Counted from the stretch's first letter, positions 49,434 to 59,089 are shown. The stretch: DNA of 64,000 nucleotides from Corynebacterium resistens DSM 45100 (GCF_000177535.2 NC_015673.1:2232001-2296000); one strand, 5' to 3'. Numbers and translations are program-made. Notes: generated by a model from the sequence alone, not told the origin.

Positions 49434-51304
49434 CGTGGGGTCACTACCTCGCGGATTGCTTTTTCTATTTGCCGACGCCCCGCCCTGCTCACCTGCGCTT
49501 CAATAACGGCAATCCCACTTTCTGCGGACTCGTTAGTGCTGGACAGATACCCCAACTCGGCATGTTCCTCAATGGCCAACGCAAGCTCGGTCGGGTTGGT
49601 CGCGAGGCGATGCGATACACCGAATCCAGCACATAGCTTCCCGATATCGGCTTGGAGCGGTGTACCGAAGATCCGCTCGAACATCTCGCTACCGTCGGGG
49701 AAGGTCCGCAGCTCCTCACGGCCGGGTTCAAGAGTTTCGAAGATCCCCCCGCCATTGTCATTGGTCACGATGATCAGCAAGTTATCCGGCTGAGGCTCCA
49801 GAGGACCGACATTTAGGGCACCCACATCGTGCAGGAATGTCAGATCCCCCATCACAGCGATAGTGCGCGGAGCCCGCATTGCATCGGGTTCGCTGGCTCC
49901 GTGCGCGAAAGCCACGCCGACGGCGGTGGAGATGGTGCCATCAATACCCGCAGCTCCCCGATTTGCCAGCGCCTCCACCCCGGCAAAAGGCAGCCCGGCG
50001 CGCGAAGCATCGCGCACAGTTGTGGATGCCCCCAGCACCACTGCATCTCCATCGCGCAGCGAATCGGCAACGGCAGCCACAGCGTGGATCGCTGTGAAGT
50101 CTTCGCTTCCTTCCAGCGCTTGCCGAACAGCATCCGCCCCCATGTCACTGATCGCACGGCAGACGGATAGCCACTGCTGGTCAGCCTTCCCGGTTAGTTT
50201 GATTGCGCGGGTCACCGCGGCTGCGGTACCACTGACATCCGTCACGGTATCGGTATCCGTTACAACCACCACGCGAATGTGGGGATCTGCCAGCAGCTTG
50301 GCAACAGGTCGGTGCAGCGTTGGCCGCCCGACCACTACGATCTGCTCTGGGCGGGTCACTGCAGAGTACTCACCATGCGCGACTGCGTCTGTTGTAAACA
50401 TCGCTGCCGCCCCGGAGTGCACCGGGATCTCGGGAGCATCGGGCGCAATGGGTTCCGCCATCGTGGGTACGTCTGCCAGCTGGTCCATGATTTGCCGGCC
50501 CCACGCCCGATCGGTCACTTCCCCCACGATCACGAGCGTACGCTTGGCCAGATCCACCTCCACGGCTTCTGAGGAAATCTCCCGAGACGGCCGCCCTGGC
50601 TCAGCTGGCTTCTTCGGGGCTCGGCTCAAGGTTTCTTGGATTTCCGACGCCGCCAAGCCCACAACCGCGCTGTCTTTTGGAACTAGGGGTTCGCGCAAAG
50701 GGACATCCAATTGCACTCCCCCGCCTGCGGTGGGGTGCATCGCTGCTGCAATCACTTCCCGGACGGTGTTTTGCAGGTATCCCACTTGATCCGCGGGCAG
50801 CCCCTCGGTGATTCCGCGCTGCGCGCAGGCCTCACCGATCTGATCCAAAGTGCGAGTACACACAGAATGCGAACCGAAAATTCCCACCTGATCGATGGTC
50901 TGATTCGCTCCCGTTCCCACCATATGTAGCGGGCGGTTGGCAGATACAACTATCAGCGGAGCGTGGGTCAGTGTGGCTTCCACCATGGCCGGCAAGCAGT
51001 TGGCCACGGCTGTGCCGGAAGTCATGATGACCGGCACGGGCCGGCGGGAGTACTTAGCCAATCCGAGCGCAAAGAATGCGCCGGTGCGCTCATCGGTGCG
51101 CACATGCATACGTAAACGACCTACGCGGCTAGCCTCCGCAACCGCAATCGCGAGAGGCGCGGAACGCGAACCAGGGCACACTACGGCTTCCCGCACCCCA
51201 GCCTCAATGAGTTCCTCGACCACTACCAAAGCAGTCGCCATCGCGGGACTTATTGGCACATCGAGCTGTGGGGCGTTCACTTCAGGCACTTTCGGATTAG
51301 TCAC
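49430..51304 (-). CDS. menD: SEPHCHC synthase (MenD)
   Basis: A roughly 624-residue thiamine-diphosphate enzyme that joins 2-oxoglutarate and isochorismate. N-terminal VCPGSRSAPLAIA, RTDERTGAFFALGLA, the TPP-binding MGDLTFLHDVGAL and NDNGGGIFETL are all present. Start uncertain: GTG 51304, GTG 51310 and TTG 51334 are in frame; none has a strong ribosome-binding site. Confidence 0.93.
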   Translation of the reverse strand: MTNPKVPEVNAPQLDVPISPAMATALVVVEELIEAGVREAVVCPGSRSAPLAIAVAEASRVGRLRMHVRTDERTGAFFALGLAKYSRRPVPVIMTSGTAVANCLPAMVEATLTHAPLIVVSANRPLHMVGTGANQTIDQVGIFGSHSVCTRTLDQIGEACAQRGITEGLPADQVGYLQNTVREVIAAAMHPTAGGGVQLDVPLREPLVPKDSAVVGLAASEIQETLSRAPKKPAEPGRPSREISSEAVEVDLAKRTLVIVGEVTDRAWGRQIMDQLADVPTMAEPIAPDAPEIPVHSGAAAMFTTDAVAHGEYSAVTRPEQIVVVGRPTLHRPVAKLLADPHIRVVVVTDTDTVTDVSGTAAAVTRAIKLTGKADQQWLSVCRAISDMGADAVRQALEGSEDFTAIHAVAAVADSLRDGDAVVLGASTTVRDASRAGLPFAGVEALANRGAAGIDGTISTAVGVAFAHGASEPDAMRAPRTIAVMGDLTFLHDVGALNVGPLEPQPDNLLIIVTNDNGGGIFETLEPGREELRTFPDGSEMFERIFGTPLQADIGKLCAGFGVSHRLATNPTELALAIEEHAELGYLSSTNESAESGIAVIEAQVSRAGRRQIEKAIREVVTPR

Positions 51305-51357
51305 GCTCACTAATTTACCGAGCGACCCCGACAACGCGAATATTGGCTGTCAAGACC

Positions 51358-52497
51358 TTACAGGTGCTGATAGGCCCTTTTGAGCCTGTCGAACCACCAA
51401 TCTTTTCGCTTTCCACTGGCAGCGAACTCGCGGAGCAGGGTGGCGTCAGGAACAAGAGGCCCCGATTGGATTCGACCGTTAACAATGGGGCGGGGGGCGA
51501 GGTCCTCAACGAACAAAGAACCCGTGGCCAACCCGGCTGCTTGGGATACTGCGCCCACCTCAGGCAGGCGGGCAGCCGCCTCAAGGCCCGCCCCTAGACC
51601 AATACCGGTGTCCAGCGCGGAGCTCACGGTGACGGCCACACCTCGGGGAGCAACTGTGCGGGCGATATCAAGCAGCCGCGCCACTCCACCGAGCGGCGGC
51701 ACTTTGAGTACAACAACATCGCATGCGTCCGCATCGATAACCTCAGTAACAGCGGTGAGCGGATCAGCACTTTTGCGTATGCATTCATCAGCCGCGATAC
51801 GCACAGGGAATGATCCGGTGGAAAATTCCGGCTCCGATTCCGCCAGAGACCCAGCGCGTGCACCCAATTGACGACGAACCTCCGCCAACTCCCCTGCGGT
51901 AGCACAGGGCTGCTCCACATAATCCAAGGGGCCATTCGCGGTAATCGCATCGATAGCTTCTAGGGCTTGGGAAACGCTCCACGCCCCATTTGCATCGAGG
52001 CGCACCTTCGGATCTGGGATGCCTGCCTCCGCGAACCACTCGCGAACAGCACTAACTCGGGCAACATCATCGGAAAGCTGCTGGCCTTTTTGCGCTACCT
52101 TAACCTTTACCGTCGTACATCCCGGGTAGCGCTGCATCAGGGCATCAATCACCTCAGGATCTTTACGCACATCCACCGCGGGAACTGTCGCATTGACGGG
52201 CACCCACGGATTCGCTACATCAGGCGCCGGGCTGTAGCCATAATTCAGGGCCGCGCGTAACCACCGGGAGGCTTCTTCTGGTTCATATTCCAAGAAGGGC
52301 GCCCATTCAGCCCAGCGGAAGGGGGCGTCGAATAATAAAGCCTCCCGCACCTGCACACCACGGAAAGGGACGCGCAACGGCAGTGCAACTACGTGGGCAC
52401 GCTCGAGCAGCTCATCAATGCTTGCCCGGCGGGCGGCGGATGGGGCTTCAGCCAATGAATTGCGGGGCGCAGAATCGGCAGTCATGACCTCCAGCAT
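51358..52497 (-). CDS. menC: o-succinylbenzoate synthase (MenC)
   Basis: A 379-residue enolase-superfamily enzyme. Catalytic Lys in TVKVKVAQKG, metal ligands in LDANGAWS, VEQPC and AADECIRK, and the second Lys in DVVVLKVPPLGG. It dehydrates SHCHC to o-succinylbenzoate. The frame extends into the divergent menB gene, so ATG 52497 (or 52485) is taken. menD follows after about 54 nt. Confidence 0.9.
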   Translation of the reverse strand: MLEVMTADSAPRNSLAEAPSAARRASIDELLERAHVVALPLRVPFRGVQVREALLFDAPFRWAEWAPFLEYEPEEASRWLRAALNYGYSPAPDVANPWVPVNATVPAVDVRKDPEVIDALMQRYPGCTTVKVKVAQKGQQLSDDVARVSAVREWFAEAGIPDPKVRLDANGAWSVSQALEAIDAITANGPLDYVEQPCATAGELAEVRRQLGARAGSLAESEPEFSTGSFPVRIAADECIRKSADPLTAVTEVIDADACDVVVLKVPPLGGVARLLDIARTVAPRGVAVTVSSALDTGIGLGAGLEAAARLPEVGAVSQAAGLATGSLFVEDLAPRPIVNGRIQSGPLVPDATLLREFAASGKRKDWWFDRLKRAYQHL

Positions 52498-52533
52498 GCC
52501 ACCGCCGTGGAATCGAAGTGTCCGTGGGCTGGA

Positions 52534-52546
52534 TAGAATGCGGGGC
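52534..52546 (+). promoter_or_regulatory. menB -10 element implying a leaderless mRNA
   Basis: TAGAAT (52534-52539) ends only 7 nt before the menB ATG (52547), so transcription would begin at or next to the start codon. There is no Shine-Dalgarno sequence for menB apart from CGGGG. Leaderless transcripts are common in corynebacteria. Confidence 0.5.
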
Positions 52547-53554
52547 ATGACTGATTCTGTGAATTCCACCCCCTCTACTACCTCTGCTGCAGGCACCGGT
52601 GCGACCGGCGGCGCCACCAACCCCTTCGATGCTTCACAGTGGCGTGAAGTCCCCGGCTTTGATTTCACCGATATCACTTACCACCGCCATATCGGCACAG
52701 AGCGCAAGGACGGCATTGTTCGCATTGCATTCGACCGCCCAGAGGTACGCAATGCTTTCCGCCCGCACACCGTGGACGAGCTCTACCGTGCTCTCGACCA
52801 CGCGCGCCGTACTCCCGATGTGGGCACGATTTTGCTGACTGGTAATGGCCCTTCCCCGAAGGACGGCGGTTGGGCGTTCTGCTCGGGTGGCGACCAGCGC
52901 ATTCGCGGTCGCTCTGGTTACCAGTACGCCACTAGCCACGACGGTGACGTGCAAGCCGCAACCGCCGAGCATGTCGACGAAGCGCGCGTCAAAGCGGAAG
53001 GTGGTCGCCTGCACATCCTCGAGGTCCAGCGCCTGATTCGCACCATGCCCAAGGTGGTCATCGCCGTTGTCAACGGCTGGGCCGCCGGTGGTGGCCACTC
53101 TTTGCACGTGGTCTGTGACCTCACCTTGGCCTCTCGGGAGCATGCGCGTTTTAAGCAGACCGACGCCGACGTGGGATCCTTCGACGCCGGATATGGGTCC
53201 GCATACCTTGCTAAGCAAGTAGGGCAAAAGTTCGCGCGCGAGATCTTCTTCCTCGGCCGTTCCTACGATGCCGAAACGATGCACCGCATGGGGGCTGTCA
53301 ATGAGGTTGCCGATCACGCGGAGTTGGAAAAGGTGGCCATTGAGTGGGCGCGTGCCATCAACACGAAGTCCCCAACCGCCCAGCGGATGCTGAAGTTCGC
53401 ATTTAACCTGACCGATGACGGCCTGATGGGGCAGCAGGTTTTCGCGGGTGAGGCTACCCGCTTGGCGTACATGACCGATGAGGCCGTGGAGGGGCGCGAT
53501 AGCTTCCTGGAAAAGCGCGAACCAAACTGGGATGAGTTCCCCTATTACTACTAG
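52547..53554 (+). CDS. menB: 1,4-dihydroxy-2-naphthoyl-CoA synthase (MenB)
   Basis: A 335-residue crotonase-family enzyme. FCSGGDQRIRG, GWAAGGGHSLHVVCD (oxyanion hole), VGSFDAGYGSAYLA and the C-terminal KREPNWDEFPYYY of MenB are present. It cyclises o-succinylbenzoyl-CoA. The N-terminal roughly 30 residues are a Thr/Ala/Gly-rich extension. It is divergent from menC; the upstream frame overlapping menC is ignored. Confidence 0.95.
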   Translation: MTDSVNSTPSTTSAAGTGATGGATNPFDASQWREVPGFDFTDITYHRHIGTERKDGIVRIAFDRPEVRNAFRPHTVDELYRALDHARRTPDVGTILLTGNGPSPKDGGWAFCSGGDQRIRGRSGYQYATSHDGDVQAATAEHVDEARVKAEGGRLHILEVQRLIRTMPKVVIAVVNGWAAGGGHSLHVVCDLTLASREHARFKQTDADVGSFDAGYGSAYLAKQVGQKFAREIFFLGRSYDAETMHRMGAVNEVADHAELEKVAIEWARAINTKSPTAQRMLKFAFNLTDDGLMGQQVFAGEATRLAYMTDEAVEGRDSFLEKREPNWDEFPYYY

Positions 53555-53644
53555 CCATTTGCTGCCGATTACGTACCGGTATATGGCAGCTGTTGTTTAA
53601 ATTCTGAACAGACTCAGTGTGGGAGTAGTGATAAATTGGGTGTC

Positions 53645-54379
53645 ATGTCTACTACTTCCACACAGTCACCACACCCACTACGAAGTATTTCCGCGTTAAT
53701 CGGTCGCATCATTCTGGGCGGAGTTTTAATCGCCCATGGCTTGCAAAAGCTGAATACATGGGGGCCGGATCAAACCGCATCCAGCTTTGATCAAATGGGC
53801 GTGCCGATGCCCGAGATCTCTGCTCAAATCGCAACTTGGGTAGAGCTGGTCGGCGGAATCCTCATCGTCTTGGGTCTTCTGGTCCGCTTTGTGGGGCCTA
53901 TCATCTTCATTCAAATGTTGGGCGCTGCCATATTCGCCCACCGCAGCCACGGAGTATTCGTTGGTGACGGTGGCTGGGAACTAGTAGGAGTTATTGGCGC
54001 TGCGGGCTTGTTGCTCGCCGCCTCAGGTGCTGGCGCTTTCAGCTTGGATCACCTCTTCATGGCACCTTTCCGGGCTCGTCGCGCACGTAAGCAGCAGGAG
54101 CATGAGCAAGAGATGGTCGCAAGCACCCCTTCACTCAACAATCACCTCCACCAAGGACCTAACGCGTTTTCAACCAACCAAGCTTCAACCAACCACGCCC
54201 CCACCAGCCAGACTCCAATCAACCAGACCCCTGCCAGCCAGGCTCCAATTAGCCAAACACCAAACAACCAGCCAACACCGCAGAAGCGTGGCCCCATTGG
54301 GCAATTCGACAAGCCCGATTCCCCTCGCACATCAGATGGCGACGACACCGCCACGAAGGTTTTCCCCAAAAACACTTGA
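53645..54379 (+). CDS. DoxX-family membrane protein with repetitive polar tail
   Basis: A 244-residue protein. Residues 14-140 have four membrane helices of the DoxX type (GRIILGGVLIAHGLQKL, WVELVGGILIVLGLLVR). The C-terminal 90 residues are rich in Asn/Gln/Thr/Pro, with a repeated block of type TNQASTNHAPTSQTPINQTP (about 54166-54282). ATG 53645 preferred over TTG 53636. DoxX proteins are linked to redox or thiol stress in mycobacteria; the role here is not shown. Confidence 0.8.
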   Translation: MSTTSTQSPHPLRSISALIGRIILGGVLIAHGLQKLNTWGPDQTASSFDQMGVPMPEISAQIATWVELVGGILIVLGLLVRFVGPIIFIQMLGAAIFAHRSHGVFVGDGGWELVGVIGAAGLLLAASGAGAFSLDHLFMAPFRARRARKQQEHEQEMVASTPSLNNHLHQGPNAFSTNQASTNHAPTSQTPINQTPASQAPISQTPNNQPTPQKRGPIGQFDKPDSPRTSDGDDTATKVFPKNT

Positions 54380-54517
54380 CTTTCCCCATTATTGTTTACT
54401 ACCTTGTAACCCATTCATCTACCAAGAAACCAGCCTGGAGTCGCCATCGTTCAAGCGATCACCACTGATTGACCTAGATCACCCCCTAGGTCTCTAGAAA
54501 ACTGAAAGGGGTGCATC

Positions 54518-54871
54518 ATGTTCAACCCCATCGCACAAATCCTTCGCAAGCTTCGCTACCGCGTTGAAAATACGGATGGCGTGGCTCTACCTGACGGGAC
54601 CACCTTGTCGGAGCGCGACCGCGATTTGGCCTCTTACTACTCCGAGCACGCGGATCTACCAACACCCAGCCTGAACGCTTTGGACTCCCGAAGCCCATCG
54701 TTCCATTCAGTCCTGGCTTACCTCGTCGATACTGGCCGCACTCCCGCCTCCAGCACCGACTTGCAAACGGCATATCTAGCGATTCACGATCGGCTCCCCA
54801 CCGACTTGGAATTTGAGACTGCACAGCAAATGCTCATGGAGTTCAATCTATACGCTTCTCCAGCAAGCTAG
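54518..54871 (+). CDS. small conserved-looking protein of unknown function
   Basis: A 117-residue soluble acidic protein (MFNPIAQILRKLRYRVENTDG...), with a good GAAAGGGG ribosome-binding site. It has no membrane segment or signal peptide and no family I recognise. It lies between the DoxX gene and menE, which start on the same strand. Confidence 0.65.
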   Translation: MFNPIAQILRKLRYRVENTDGVALPDGTTLSERDRDLASYYSEHADLPTPSLNALDSRSPSFHSVLAYLVDTGRTPASSTDLQTAYLAIHDRLPTDLEFETAQQMLMEFNLYASPAS

Positions 54872-55022
54872 TTTCACCAATTCGCACGTCTTTGCAACGC
54901 TCTGGTTTTATATTTCGCGGGCTTTGCCACCCATCCCACCGGCCGGCACCGCACCACTTACCCGCACCACACCGCCTACCCATCCCTGCTCACCACCTTT
55001 CCTACGGCGTAGCCTTGATGAC

Positions 55023-56273
55023 ATGCCCGACACGCTCCCTTTGCAGGCTGCAACTATCGCAGCCACCGAACTCCCCGCTTCCATCGATAAGCTGCGAAGA
55101 GTCATGCAAGGGGAGCTTTCACTTCTTCCATTACCCCAATCACTCTCCGCGGGAGCCACAACCCCGGCACCAAACACCAGCACCGACTTACCAACCCTCA
55201 TGGAAGTCGGGGCTCCCATCGAAGCCGGGTGCATCATCGCCTGCACCTCCGGATCCACAGGCACACCAAAGGGAGCAGTCCTACACCACTCCAACCTCCG
55301 GGCTTCCATCACAGCCACCGAGCAATACCTGAACAGTCACTTCAACAGCGCCCCTGGCGCATGGCTTTTAGCGCTGCCCGCCCACCACATAGCTGGCTTG
55401 CAAGTCATTCTGCGCAGCTTGCACGCGGGCTACGCTCCGGTAGCAGCCAGCCACCTCCTCGACGGCACTCCTTTCACAGCCTCGTCCTTCGTCACCGATA
55501 CCCAGAAACTGCGCACTATCTACCCAAACGCACCCCTCTACACCTCCCTAGTCCCAGCTCAGCTCCAGCGCCTTAACTCACCGGAGGCCATCACTGCACT
55601 GCGGTCCTACGCTGCCATCCTCATCGGCGGCGCAGCTGCCGACCCGGAACTCATCCGCTCACTTCGCACCCACGGAGTAAACCTCACCCTGACCTACGGA
55701 TCCAGTGAAACCAGCGGTGGCATGGTTTACGACGGCCACCCCCTCCCCGGAGGCACCATTTCCCTCGCCGATCCAGACTCCACAACCGGACTTGGGCGCG
55801 TCACCCTAACCGGCCCCATGGTCGCACGCGGTTACCGCAACGTCGATTCCGCTACCGCCTTCCCATCCCCCGGTACCTTTCTCACCTCCGACCTCGGGAT
55901 TCTTCTACCCGACGCCACCTTGTCCATCCGCGGTCGCGCCGACGGCGCGGTGAACATCGGGGGATACAAGGTGTTAGTGGAAGACGTTGAGCGAGCTGCC
56001 CGTGAACACGGCGTGAGCCAAGGAATGATGTGTGCCCTAGGTGTAGATGATGACCGGTTTGGGCAGGGCGTCGTCCTACTAATAGAAGATGCGACAGCCA
56101 GCGAAGTGCACGAGGCGACTCGGTGCATTCGCGACCAGTTACGTGGCAAAGTTGCCCGTCATCTAATTCCGCAAAAAGCGTGGATAGTTCCGGAGTTGCC
56201 AGTGACTGGGCCGGGGAAGATCGACCGACAACAGGTGAAGTCGTGGGCGAGGACTACACTGCTTAAGGATTAG
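55023..56273 (+). CDS. menE: o-succinylbenzoate-CoA ligase (MenE)
   Basis: A 416-residue adenylate-forming ligase. P-loop CTSGSTGTPKGAVLHH (about 78-93), LTYGSSETSGG, the hinge GRADGAVNIGGYKV, and the catalytic Lys in PVTGPGKIDRQ. It is shorter than typical acyl-CoA ligases at the N-terminus, as is usual for MenE of this group. ATG 55023 is chosen; upstream in-frame sequence is Pro/Thr-rich and not family-like. Confidence 0.9.
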   Translation: MPDTLPLQAATIAATELPASIDKLRRVMQGELSLLPLPQSLSAGATTPAPNTSTDLPTLMEVGAPIEAGCIIACTSGSTGTPKGAVLHHSNLRASITATEQYLNSHFNSAPGAWLLALPAHHIAGLQVILRSLHAGYAPVAASHLLDGTPFTASSFVTDTQKLRTIYPNAPLYTSLVPAQLQRLNSPEAITALRSYAAILIGGAAADPELIRSLRTHGVNLTLTYGSSETSGGMVYDGHPLPGGTISLADPDSTTGLGRVTLTGPMVARGYRNVDSATAFPSPGTFLTSDLGILLPDATLSIRGRADGAVNIGGYKVLVEDVERAAREHGVSQGMMCALGVDDDRFGQGVVLLIEDATASEVHEATRCIRDQLRGKVARHLIPQKAWIVPELPVTGPGKIDRQQVKSWARTTLLKD

Positions 56274-56329
56274 CGGTTGGCCCCAGCCCATCGCACACAA
56301 GAAATGCAGGTTGAGGAGTTAATAGACAA

Positions 56330-57226
56330 GTGTCCACTGCACCACAGGAATATCCTGGAGCTACGCCGGCGCAATGGTTAGAAGGCGCGCGCCCACACAC
56401 GTGGGCTAACGCTTTTGCGCCCGTAATGGCAGGTACCGCTGCGGCTGTGTTTGCGGGCGAGGGGAATGCTCTGCGGGCCGTGCTGGCCGGCATTGTGGCA
56501 TGGGCTTTGATCGTCGGCGTGAATTTCGCCAACGATTACTCCGACGGGATTCGCGGAACCGACGACGATCGCTCTGGCCCCTTGCGCCTAACGGGCAGCG
56601 GGTTGGTTCCTCCGAAGATGGTGAAATACGCAGCTTTTGGGAGCTTTGCGATCGCCGGGGTGTTCGGGATGCTCCTCAGCCTGCTTTCCGCTTGGTGGCT
56701 GGTTCTAGTGGGCGCACTGTGCATCGCTGGGGCGTGGTTCTACACCGGCGGGAAGAACCCCTATGGCTACCGCGGTTTGGGCGAGGTCGCGGTGTTCGTG
56801 TTTTTCGGATTAGTCGCTGTATTGGGCACAGAATTTACCCAATCAGGTGCCGTATCACTGCTTGGCATCGGTATGGCCTGCGCAGTCGGCGGACTTTCCT
56901 CCAGCGTGAATTTGGCGAATAACTTACGCGATATTCCCACAGATGCGGAGACGGGCAAGATTACTTTGGCCGTGCGTTTGGGGGATAGGCGAACTCGCTA
57001 CGTGTGGCTGGGGCTGGTGATCGCTGCGGTTGTATTAACACTCGCGATGTCACTGCAGCACATTGCGATTCTGCTGGGGCTTTGTGCAGTACCGCTGCTT
57101 GTCTTGGCTGCGCGCCCAGTAATAGGTGGTGCTCAAGGCAAGGCGCTTATCCCAGTATTGGGGATGACTGGCCGGGGAATGTTGCTATGGTCAGTCACCA
57201 TGTTGTTGGCAGCCTTAATCAGTTAA
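56330..57226 (+). CDS. menA: 1,4-dihydroxy-2-naphthoate polyprenyltransferase (MenA)
   Basis: A 298-residue UbiA-family membrane enzyme with about 8-9 helices. First Asp-rich motif NDYSDGIRGTD (about 66-76) and second NLRDIPTDAETGK (about 203-215). It attaches the polyprenyl chain made by the IspB-type synthase. GTG start at 56330 with GAGGAG upstream. Confidence 0.94.
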   Translation: MSTAPQEYPGATPAQWLEGARPHTWANAFAPVMAGTAAAVFAGEGNALRAVLAGIVAWALIVGVNFANDYSDGIRGTDDDRSGPLRLTGSGLVPPKMVKYAAFGSFAIAGVFGMLLSLLSAWWLVLVGALCIAGAWFYTGGKNPYGYRGLGEVAVFVFFGLVAVLGTEFTQSGAVSLLGIGMACAVGGLSSSVNLANNLRDIPTDAETGKITLAVRLGDRRTRYVWLGLVIAAVVLTLAMSLQHIAILLGLCAVPLLVLAARPVIGGAQGKALIPVLGMTGRGMLLWSVTMLLAALIS

Positions 57227-57254
57227 TCGTGCTGCGGGCAGCAACGGGAGCCAT

Positions 57255-57683
57255 CTACCCCATACGTTCTTGAAGCTGGCGCCGCATCTGCTCCTTGTGA
57301 GCACGACGATCGGCATCCCAATTAGCTATTTCACCGTTGACTCGCAGACGCAGTTTGCGGAACAGCAACATCGATAATGGCAAGGCCAAGATAAGGGCAA
57401 GTAGGGCGCTCATCAACAGTGGGAAGCTATTCGCCATACCCATTGCCAAAACGATTCCATGGATCACGGCCGTGAGCACCACGAATAGCAAGAGCCGCGC
57501 GAGGCCGTAAAGCAGCACGTCTTTTTTGGTGGAACTCGATAACTTGGGCTGTTCGGCAGGCCCTACGGTTGCCGGTTTGTCGAATGCATCTGCAGGAGCA
57601 TCAGACGTTGCAGGTTCAGAGACCGCCGAAGCAGCTTCTGCAGGTACCTTGGGATCCTTCTGAGGGGTAGCTTCTTCACTCAC
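57255..57683 (-). CDS. DUF4229-like membrane protein
   Basis: A 142-residue protein: a 60-residue Ala/Pro/Glu-rich N-terminus, two membrane helices (about 58-80 and 88-108) and a basic C-terminus (RRAHKEQMRRQLQERMG). The helix pair and tail resemble DUF4229. GTG 57683 is a possible leaderless start (TAGGCT just upstream); the frame is open to ATG 57743. It is convergent with menA; a gene of this type is common beside menA. Confidence 0.6.
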   Translation of the reverse strand: MSEEATPQKDPKVPAEAASAVSEPATSDAPADAFDKPATVGPAEQPKLSSSTKKDVLLYGLARLLLFVVLTAVIHGIVLAMGMANSFPLLMSALLALILALPLSMLLFRKLRLRVNGEIANWDADRRAHKEQMRRQLQERMG

Positions 57684-57798
57684 AAATGTTGAGCCTAGCG
57701 CCGAGGCACAGGCGAAAGCCATTCCCTCGATCATTCCCGCCATTTCCCCATGTTCCCCTCAGCACTCTCCCACCTCTTACTCAAGAACTCATTTTAAA

Positions 57799-57817
57799 TA
57801 CATAGGGCACCTATGTA
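57799..57817. promoter_or_regulatory. palindromic operator upstream of the MFS gene
   Basis: TACATAGG and CCTATGTA are perfect 8-bp inverted arms around GCA. TAATAT follows directly and may be the -10, so a bound repressor would block the promoter. No regulator gene is adjacent within the window. Confidence 0.6.
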
Positions 57818-57823
57818 ATATAG

Positions 57824-59089
57824 GTGGCCGTGACTTCAACAACCACTACTCCACACCAAGCTCAATCGTCATCTACGGCAAAAGCCTCTCCATTGCACCA
57901 ACCCTTGTCGGTGTGGGTGCTAACTTTCGCCTGCACAGTTTCTTATATGGGCCTAGGGCTTGTGGATCCAATCCTGCCGACTATCGCCGGCGAATTGCAC
58001 GCCACACCAGGGCAAACAGAGCTGCTGTTTACCTCCTACCTATTTGTAACGGCGTTCGTGATGCTGTTTTCAGCGTGGGTTTCCCATAAATTTGGCACTA
58101 AACGAACCTTGGTGGCTGGTGTCGCTATCATCGTCGTATTCGCTTTGGGCTGTTCACTTTCCGGCAGCGTGAATGAAGTCATTGGGTTCCGCGCCGGTTG
58201 GGGGCTCGGCAATGCCCTGTTCGTCTCCACCGCGCTTTCCGCCATCGTGGCCTCCGCCACCCATTCTCACCACGCCATTCTGTTTTATGAAGCTTCAGTG
58301 GGGCTTGGGTTCGCGATCGGCCCCCTCGCTGGTGGCCTGCTCGGCGAAGCATCGTGGCGCGGGCCATTCCTCGGCACTGCCACACTGATGTTCATCGCGT
58401 TGATCGCGATCATCTTTAAGTTCCAGGACCCAACCACTGCACGCGAAGATGCGGTGGCGGAAAAACAATCAACCGCGACAATTCGCTTGTTCGATGGCGT
58501 TCGGGGCGCCTTCCACCCATCGATGCGTTGGTTGGTTGCTGGAGCTTTCTTCTACAACTTTGCGTTCATCATGATGCTGACCTACTCCCCTTTCCCGGTG
58601 CATCACGCAGCAAAGGAAGCCGGCGTCGAGTTCACACCCATCCACCTAGGCCTTGTGTTCTTTGGGTGGGGAATCGCGCTTGCCCTGTCGAGCGTATTTC
58701 TCGCTCCGCGATTGGCAGACTCCTTCGGAGCTAAGAAACTCACCTTGTGGAGCGTGGCTGCTGTAGCTGTCGTCGAGGTCTGCATGGCTTTTTCTGCCAG
58801 CCACCTCGCGCTACTCATCGTGCTAGTCATCGTCGGAGGCCTAGCTACAGGCACTGTTAATACCCTGCTCACGACCGCTTCAATGTCGTCCACCCCACTG
58901 CCGCGCCCCGTGGCCTCTTCGGCTTATTCCGGCGTGCGATTCATCGGCAGCGCTTTGGCCCCCACTTTGGTCGGCCCTCTAGAAGGCCTCAGTGGCGCAG
59001 CCCCCTTGTATGCCGCGGGTTTCGCTGCAGCGGTGGCCTGCGCGATTCTGGCGGTGGGTTTCACTCTGCAACACAAGCGCGCAGCTTAA
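57824..59089 (+). CDS. MFS transporter (drug exporter type)
   Basis: A 421-residue protein with 12 predicted membrane helices. The loop 2-3 region reads AWVSHKFGTKRTLVAG and helix 5 has the antiporter-like SVGLGFAIGPLAGGLLGE motif. These mark a proton-driven exporter. Starts GTG 57824 and GTG 57830 are possible; the latter would fit a leaderless mRNA. Substrate unknown. Confidence 0.82.
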   Translation: MAVTSTTTTPHQAQSSSTAKASPLHQPLSVWVLTFACTVSYMGLGLVDPILPTIAGELHATPGQTELLFTSYLFVTAFVMLFSAWVSHKFGTKRTLVAGVAIIVVFALGCSLSGSVNEVIGFRAGWGLGNALFVSTALSAIVASATHSHHAILFYEASVGLGFAIGPLAGGLLGEASWRGPFLGTATLMFIALIAIIFKFQDPTTAREDAVAEKQSTATIRLFDGVRGAFHPSMRWLVAGAFFYNFAFIMMLTYSPFPVHHAAKEAGVEFTPIHLGLVFFGWGIALALSSVFLAPRLADSFGAKKLTLWSVAAVAVVEVCMAFSASHLALLIVLVIVGGLATGTVNTLLTTASMSSTPLPRPVASSAYSGVRFIGSALAPTLVGPLEGLSGAAPLYAAGFAAAVACAILAVGFTLQHKRAA

